NCBI GenBank assembly: GCA_003818675.1
Contig: RPPD01000039.1
Span: 1 to 9,900 of the forward strand
Direction: 5' to 3'
Length of the DNA stretch: 9,900 nucleotides
DNA from: Spirochaetaceae bacterium
GTDB lineage: Bacteria > Spirochaetota > Spirochaetia > SZUA-6 > RPPD01
A model generated the notes under the pieces. That model was not told the origin of the DNA. It saw nothing but the letters and a program-made list of their open reading frames with translations, and ran no database searches. Made by a program: the position numbers and the translations under genes. Numbering within the stretch: the first letter of the stretch is position 1; every line of letters starts with the position of its first letter. This document shows, in pieces, positions 5,631 to 9,900 of this stretch.

Positions 5631-8525
5631 ATGAAAAACATCATCATACAGGGCGCCCGCGAGCACAACCTCAAGAATATAAGCCTCACCCTGCCGCGTG
5701 ACAAGTTCATTGTCATCTCAGGGCTCTCGGGTTCAGGCAAGTCCTCACTCGCTTTTGACACCATCTTTGCTGAGGGCCAGCGCCGTTATGTGGAATCACT
5801 CTCGGCTTATGCCCGCCAGTTTCTGGGCAGGCTGGACAAGCCTGATGTAGACTACATAGAGGGCCTCTCCCCTGCCATCTCCATTGAACAGAAAACCACT
5901 CACAAAAATCCGCGCTCAACAGTAGGCACTGTCACTGAAATTTATGACTACCTCCGCCTGCTCTATGCGCGCATTGGCATCCCGCATTGCCCCAAGTGCG
6001 GCAAGGAAATCCGCGAACAGAGCGTTGACCAGATCATAGACACAATCCTTTCATATCCTGAGAACTCAAAAATCATGATCCTGTCACCTGTGATCCGCGG
6101 CAAAAAGGGCGAGCACCAGAAAATATTTGATGATGCAAAGAAAGGCGGATTTGCACGCGCGCGCGTGAATAATGAAATCCGCATGTTAGAAGACGAGATC
6201 ACACTCGACAAGCAGAAAAAACATTCAATAGAAATTATCGTGGACAGACTTGTTGTACACCCGGAGAACCGCCAGCGCCTCGCAGAGTCCGTGGAAACAG
6301 CCCTGGAACTCGCGGGAGGCAAGCTCGTTGTCACAAGACAGGAAAAGGACAGCAAGGAGACGAGTGAGTTTTTCTCCCAGCTCTTTTCCTGTCCTGACTG
6401 TGGTGTTAGCATCCCGGAGATGCAGCCGCGTTTGTTTTCATTCAACAATCCGTACGGTGCATGCGAGGCATGTTCCGGTCTTGGAGTGACTTTGGAGTTT
6501 GATCCTGACCTGGTGATCCCGGACAAAAGCCTCTCCTTCAATCAGGGAGCAATTGCACCCTACAATCCGCATTCCTCCGTGTATAAAAGCCGTGTCGCGT
6601 CGCTAGGCAGGCACTATGGCTTTACGCTTTCAACTCCCTTTGACCAGATGCCAAAAAAGATCCTGGACAACATGCTCTATGGCACAGGCGAAGCCATCGA
6701 CTTCACCTACACAAACAAAGAAAAGGGGAGCAAGTGGGAATACACGAGTTCCTTCATGGGTATTCTGCCGGACCTGAAGCGGCGTTATCTTGAATCAACA
6801 TCCGAGGCCGTGAAGGAATGGCTTGAACAGTACATGCGCCAGACCGAGTGCACTGCTTGCAGGGGTAAACGCCTGCGGCCAGAGAGCCTCGCCGTGACTA
6901 TCGGTGACAAGAACATACATGAGCTCACCATGCTCTCTGTCGGGGACACGCAGGCCTTCTTTGATTCGCTCGGGCTTTCAGACACACACAAAAAAATCGC
7001 GATGCAGATCATGAAGGAAATACGCGCGAGGATATCATTCATGGTCAACGTGGGCCTGGATTACCTGACGCTTGAGCGCCGCGCGGCAACTCTTTCAGGC
7101 GGTGAAGCCCAGCGCATAAGGCTTGCCACACAAATCGGTTCACAGCTTGTGGGCGTACTATACATTTTGGACGAGCCGACCATCGGCCTGCACCAAAGAG
7201 ACAACCAGCGTCTTATAGATACGCTCAAACACCTGAGGGACATCGGCAATACACTCATTGTCGTCGAACATGACGAGCAGACCCTTCGCACAGCGGACTG
7301 GATTGTGGACCTGGGGCCTGGCGCTGGTGTACACGGTGGACAGGTGGTGGCCTCAGGGCCGCTTAAGGAAATCCTTTCAAACAAAAAATCTCTCACAGGC
7401 CAGTATCTCGCGGGTAACATCACAATCGCTGACAGGCCTCACAGAAGACCTGTCCAACCGGAAAAGGCGGTCGTGTTAAGAGGCGCGAGAGAACATAATC
7501 TTAAAAACATTGATGTGACCTTTCCACTCGGGGTGTTTACCGTGATCACCGGGGTTTCGGGTTCAGGAAAATCAACACTCCTGTCAGACATTCTCTTTCC
7601 CGCACTTTCCAACAGCGTGACCCGCACTACATATCCCGCGGGTGCACATTCCATGCTCACAGGAATCGGCAATGTGGACAAGGTCATAAACATTGACCAG
7701 AGTCCCATCGGCCGCACGCCGCGCTCAAATCCCGCCACATACGTTGGACTCTTCACGCCAATCAGGGACCTCTTCTCGCGCCTGCCAGACTCGCGCGCCA
7801 GGGGCTACGGACCGGGGAGATTTTCCTTCAATGTACGCGGCGGCAGATGCGAACATTGCGAGGGCGATGGCACTCTCCGCATCGAGATGCATTTTCTCTC
7901 TGACGTGTACATTACATGTGATGTGTGCAAGGGCAAGCGCTACAACCGCGAGACTTTGGAAGTCCGTTACAAGGGAAAGAACATCCACGAAGTACTGGAG
8001 ATGACAGTTGAAGAAGCGCACGAGTTTTTCAGCAAAGTCCCGCAAATAGAACGAAAGCTCAAGGTGCTGCGCGAGGTGGGACTGGATTACATCAAGCTCG
8101 GACAATCAGCTTTAACGCTTTCAGGCGGCGAGGCACAGCGCGTAAAGCTTTCCACTGAGCTTTCCAGGCGTAGCACTGGAAAGACCTTCTACATTCTTGA
8201 CGAGCCCACAACAGGTCTTCACTTCGCAGATGTGAAAAAACTCATTGAGGTGTTGCAGCTCCTTGTTGACCAGGGCAACACCGTTGTGATTATAGAACAC
8301 AACCTTGATGTGATAAAGCAGGCGGATTACCTTATTGACCTTGGCCCCGAGGGAGGCGACCGCGGCGGCGAGGTGATTGCCGCAGGTACACCGGAGGAAA
8401 TTGTTAAATGCAGACGCTCCTATACCGGGAGATACCTTAAGGAAGCGCTGGCGCCGACTACAGCAGGGAATGTCCGCGACAGGAAAAGCGCAGGTGCAAA
8501 AAAAACCGGCCGCAAGTCAAAATAA
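5631..8525 (+). CDS. uvrA: Excinuclease ABC subunit A (UvrA), nucleotide excision repair damage sensor
   Basis: UvrA is a dimeric ABC-type ATPase that scans DNA, recognises bulky lesions and loads UvrB. Full length (964 residues) with both ATPase halves intact. Half 1 has Walker [10 protein letters not shown] (31-39), signature LSGGEAQ (488-494), Walker B ILDEPT (512-517) and switch His547. Half 2 has Walker [10 protein letters not shown] (641-649), signature LSGGEAQ (830-836), ILDEPT (855-860) and His890. Zinc modules are visible as CPDC/CEAC (C254, C257, C278, C281) and CEHC/CDVC (C740, C743, C763, C766). A third likely module consists of CPKC (120-123) with CTAC (407-410), as in three-zinc UvrA proteins. 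The N-terminal [17 protein letters not shown] is the canonical start although its ribosome site is distant. The last 25 residues form a basic Lys/Arg-rich tail (KKTGRKSK) beyond the conserved core. The gene is monocistronic, with no clear terminator after it. Confidence 0.99.
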   Translation: MKNIIIQGAREHNLKNISLTLPRDKFIVISGLSGSGKSSLAFDTIFAEGQRRYVESLSAYARQFLGRLDKPDVDYIEGLSPAISIEQKTTHKNPRSTVGTVTEIYDYLRLLYARIGIPHCPKCGKEIREQSVDQIIDTILSYPENSKIMILSPVIRGKKGEHQKIFDDAKKGGFARARVNNEIRMLEDEITLDKQKKHSIEIIVDRLVVHPENRQRLAESVETALELAGGKLVVTRQEKDSKETSEFFSQLFSCPDCGVSIPEMQPRLFSFNNPYGACEACSGLGVTLEFDPDLVIPDKSLSFNQGAIAPYNPHSSVYKSRVASLGRHYGFTLSTPFDQMPKKILDNMLYGTGEAIDFTYTNKEKGSKWEYTSSFMGILPDLKRRYLESTSEAVKEWLEQYMRQTECTACRGKRLRPESLAVTIGDKNIHELTMLSVGDTQAFFDSLGLSDTHKKIAMQIMKEIRARISFMVNVGLDYLTLERRAATLSGGEAQRIRLATQIGSQLVGVLYILDEPTIGLHQRDNQRLIDTLKHLRDIGNTLIVVEHDEQTLRTADWIVDLGPGAGVHGGQVVASGPLKEILSNKKSLTGQYLAGNITIADRPHRRPVQPEKAVVLRGAREHNLKNIDVTFPLGVFTVITGVSGSGKSTLLSDILFPALSNSVTRTTYPAGAHSMLTGIGNVDKVINIDQSPIGRTPRSNPATYVGLFTPIRDLFSRLPDSRARGYGPGRFSFNVRGGRCEHCEGDGTLRIEMHFLSDVYITCDVCKGKRYNRETLEVRYKGKNIHEVLEMTVEEAHEFFSKVPQIERKLKVLREVGLDYIKLGQSALTLSGGEAQRVKLSTELSRRSTGKTFYILDEPTTGLHFADVKKLIEVLQLLVDQGNTVVIIEHNLDVIKQADYLIDLGPEGGDRGGEVIAAGTPEEIVKCRRSYTGRYLKEALAPTTAGNVRDRKSAGAKKTGRKSK

Positions 8526-8594
8526 CATTAGTGTCACTATGTGAAAATAAAATCCTGTTTATTTCAGTAATACTGCTGGCCATGCAATCCTCAT
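8526..8594. other. Convergent intergenic gap without a recognisable terminator
   Basis: This is the 69 bp between the stop codons of uvrA and the trehalose gene. It contains only very small dyads, such as CAGTA-A-TACTG near 8562-8572. I see no GC-rich stem followed by a T-run in either direction. Confidence 0.5.
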
Positions 8595-9900
8595 TCATCG
8601 TCTTGTAAAAATACCGCGCAGTTTATCAATAATTGTTCTATGAGGTCCTGCAAACAGTTCCAGCATATCCATAAAGTCCCTGCTTGACTCCATGTAATAT
8701 CCTGCTGATGTGGTCTTCCTGCCTATCCTGATACATACAGAACCCTCAGGAAGGGCTTTAAACATTGTTTCATCAGTCTCATCATCGCCTGCAGCCATGA
8801 CAAAACCCGATTTTTTCTCTCCAAGCAAGAGTCCAGCCGCGATACCCTTGTCCATTCCAGAACTCTTCACCTCGACAACCTTGTTTCCCATAAGGATCTC
8901 TATTTCATTGCGCGCTGTGAGCCTCACCATGTCGTCCACGAACTCGCGAACGCGAAGCTCGCTTGGCGCCCTGTCCGCATTTCTGTAATGCCAGACCACG
9001 CTGTATTCCTTTTCCTCGATAAAAGATCCAGGAAGCCTGTCCCTGTATTTCTCAAGGATCTGTATAATCCCGGGCTTCCAGGAATTATCAAGAGGCCTCG
9101 AAAGATGCCATTCGGAATCAGGCTCCTTTACAAAGGCTCCGTGTTCTGCAATAAGCGTGACATCTAACCTGCCGTACCATTTCTCCAGATCCTCCTTGAG
9201 CCTCCCGGAGATGATGATGATTCGCACATGAGGCAGATCGAGGAGTGCTTTGAGCATGTGGAAATTACGGCGTCTTGGAGCCGCCTCCTCCGGTGTGCTC
9301 GTGAATGGTACCATGGTTCCGTCATGATCCAGAAAGAGCATGCGCAAGTCAGCCTTCCTGAAGCGGTACAGGACATTGTCCATTTCCCTGCCCGCAAGAA
9401 GTATTGCACCGGACTTTTTAGGCTGTTTCGTTACGCGGTCCAGCTCTGAAAGAAAATCTTCTACCCATTTTTTAACATCATACTTCTTCAGGCGCTCCTG
9501 CATTGCAGCTACCCTTTTTGCCTGCTCGTCACGCGGCATCTCAAGCGCTGTGAGTATGGCCTCGGCAATTTCCTCGCGGTGATTGGGATTAATTATCACA
9601 GCCTCGCCCAGCTCCAGCGCAGCACCGGCCATCTCGCTTAAAATCAATACACCCCGCTTCTCTGTCTTGGAAGCGATGTATTCCTTGGCCACCAGGTTCA
9701 TGCCGTCGCGCAACGGAGTAATCAGCCCGACATCACTGCGCTGATACAGCGCCGCCAGTTGTTCAAATTCCACGGCGCGGTACTGGTAGATTACAGGAGT
9801 CCAGTGAATGTCTCCATATGTTCCATTTATTTTGCCAACGATCTGGTTAATGGCAGACTTTTCATGCTGGTACTGTTCCACATCAATGCGCGACGGCACC
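8595..9900 (-). CDS. Fused trehalose-6-phosphate synthase / trehalose-6-phosphate phosphatase, 3' part (5' end outside window)
   Basis: This is the C-terminal 434 residues of a two-domain enzyme that makes trehalose in the cytosol. A GT20 synthase joins glucose from a nucleotide sugar to glucose-6-phosphate, and a HAD phosphatase then removes the phosphate. Synthase signs are [10 protein letters not shown] at the edge, [14 protein letters not shown] (63-76, nucleotide-sugar binding) and [18 protein letters not shown] (88-105). The phosphatase follows a short linker: DHDGT (D191 nucleophile, D193), ISGR (230-233), AEHGAF (251-256), [10 protein letters not shown] (300-309), Lys345 in [11 protein letters not shown], and GDDETDE (371-377). 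All HAD catalytic motifs are present, so the phosphatase looks active. The codon at 9899-9897 is GTG inside the conserved VPSR motif, not a start, so the gene is cut by the window edge. Fused enzymes of this kind are known in Bacteroidetes, other bacteria and eukaryotes. Trehalose usually serves in osmotic or desiccation stress. Confidence 0.95.
   Translation of the reverse strand, partial: VPSRIDVEQYQHEKSAINQIVGKINGTYGDIHWTPVIYQYRAVEFEQLAALYQRSDVGLITPLRDGMNLVAKEYIASKTEKRGVLILSEMAGAALELGEAVIINPNHREEIAEAILTALEMPRDEQAKRVAAMQERLKKYDVKKWVEDFLSELDRVTKQPKKSGAILLAGREMDNVLYRFRKADLRMLFLDHDGTMVPFTSTPEEAAPRRRNFHMLKALLDLPHVRIIIISGRLKEDLEKWYGRLDVTLIAEHGAFVKEPDSEWHLSRPLDNSWKPGIIQILEKYRDRLPGSFIEEKEYSVVWHYRNADRAPSELRVREFVDDMVRLTARNEIEILMGNKVVEVKSSGMDKGIAAGLLLGEKKSGFVMAAGDDETDETMFKALPEGSVCIRIGRKTTSAGYYMESSRDFMDMLELFAGPHRTIIDKLRGIFTRR

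Noticed and set aside
7061..8105. Long minus-strand open frames inside uvrA
   Set aside because: They are complements of the strongly conserved UvrA coding sequence, with no ribosome sites or recognisable protein features.
609..8525. A DNA-repair island (alkyltransferase, DUF72, uvrA)
   Set aside because: The genes are on different strands, separated by unrelated genes and have separate promoters. DUF72 has no firm repair role.

Overview
The window (9.9 kb) comes from a diderm (Gram-negative-type) bacterium. Two genes encode exported, probable outer-membrane beta-barrel proteins, and one of them ends in the C-terminal phenylalanine typical of BAM substrates. The UvrA and FolD sequences and the style of the exported proteins look most like a spirochaete (Treponema/Spirochaeta side). 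That is recognition from memory, not a database result, so treat the phylum as a moderate-confidence inference. There are no tRNA or rRNA genes, no mobile element and no CRISPR array. This reads as ordinary chromosome with dense genes and short gaps.

Layout: (1) 1-592, the 3' part of a beta-propeller-like protein, followed closely by an O6-alkylguanine-DNA alkyltransferase (609-1139). (2) A convergent DUF72/YecE-family TIM-barrel gene (1175-1999, minus), whose promoter places the transcript start at or next to the ATG. (3) An exported beta-barrel protein (2096-3103), with a 19-bp tandem repeat at its 3' end running into the end of folD. (4) A minus-strand group read from right to left: a 77-aa four-cysteine protein (4286-4519), an 82-aa paralogue (3983-4231) and folD (3138-3980). 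The last two are separated by 2 nt. (5) A divergent second exported beta-barrel protein (4674-5453) with a clear promoter and a strong intrinsic terminator. (6) uvrA (5631-8525), with its own promoter and a 14-bp stem-loop at the predicted 5' end of its mRNA. (7) A convergent fused trehalose-6-phosphate synthase/phosphatase (8595 to beyond the right edge).

DNA repair is represented twice, by the alkyltransferase (direct reversal) and UvrA (nucleotide excision), but they lie 4.5 kb apart with unrelated genes between them and do not form an operon. The most notable items are regulatory: two probable leaderless mRNAs, a uvrA leader with two possible pairing registers, and the coupling of folD to an uncharacterised cysteine-motif protein that has a duplicate next door. 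I do not see a clearly new multi-gene system.
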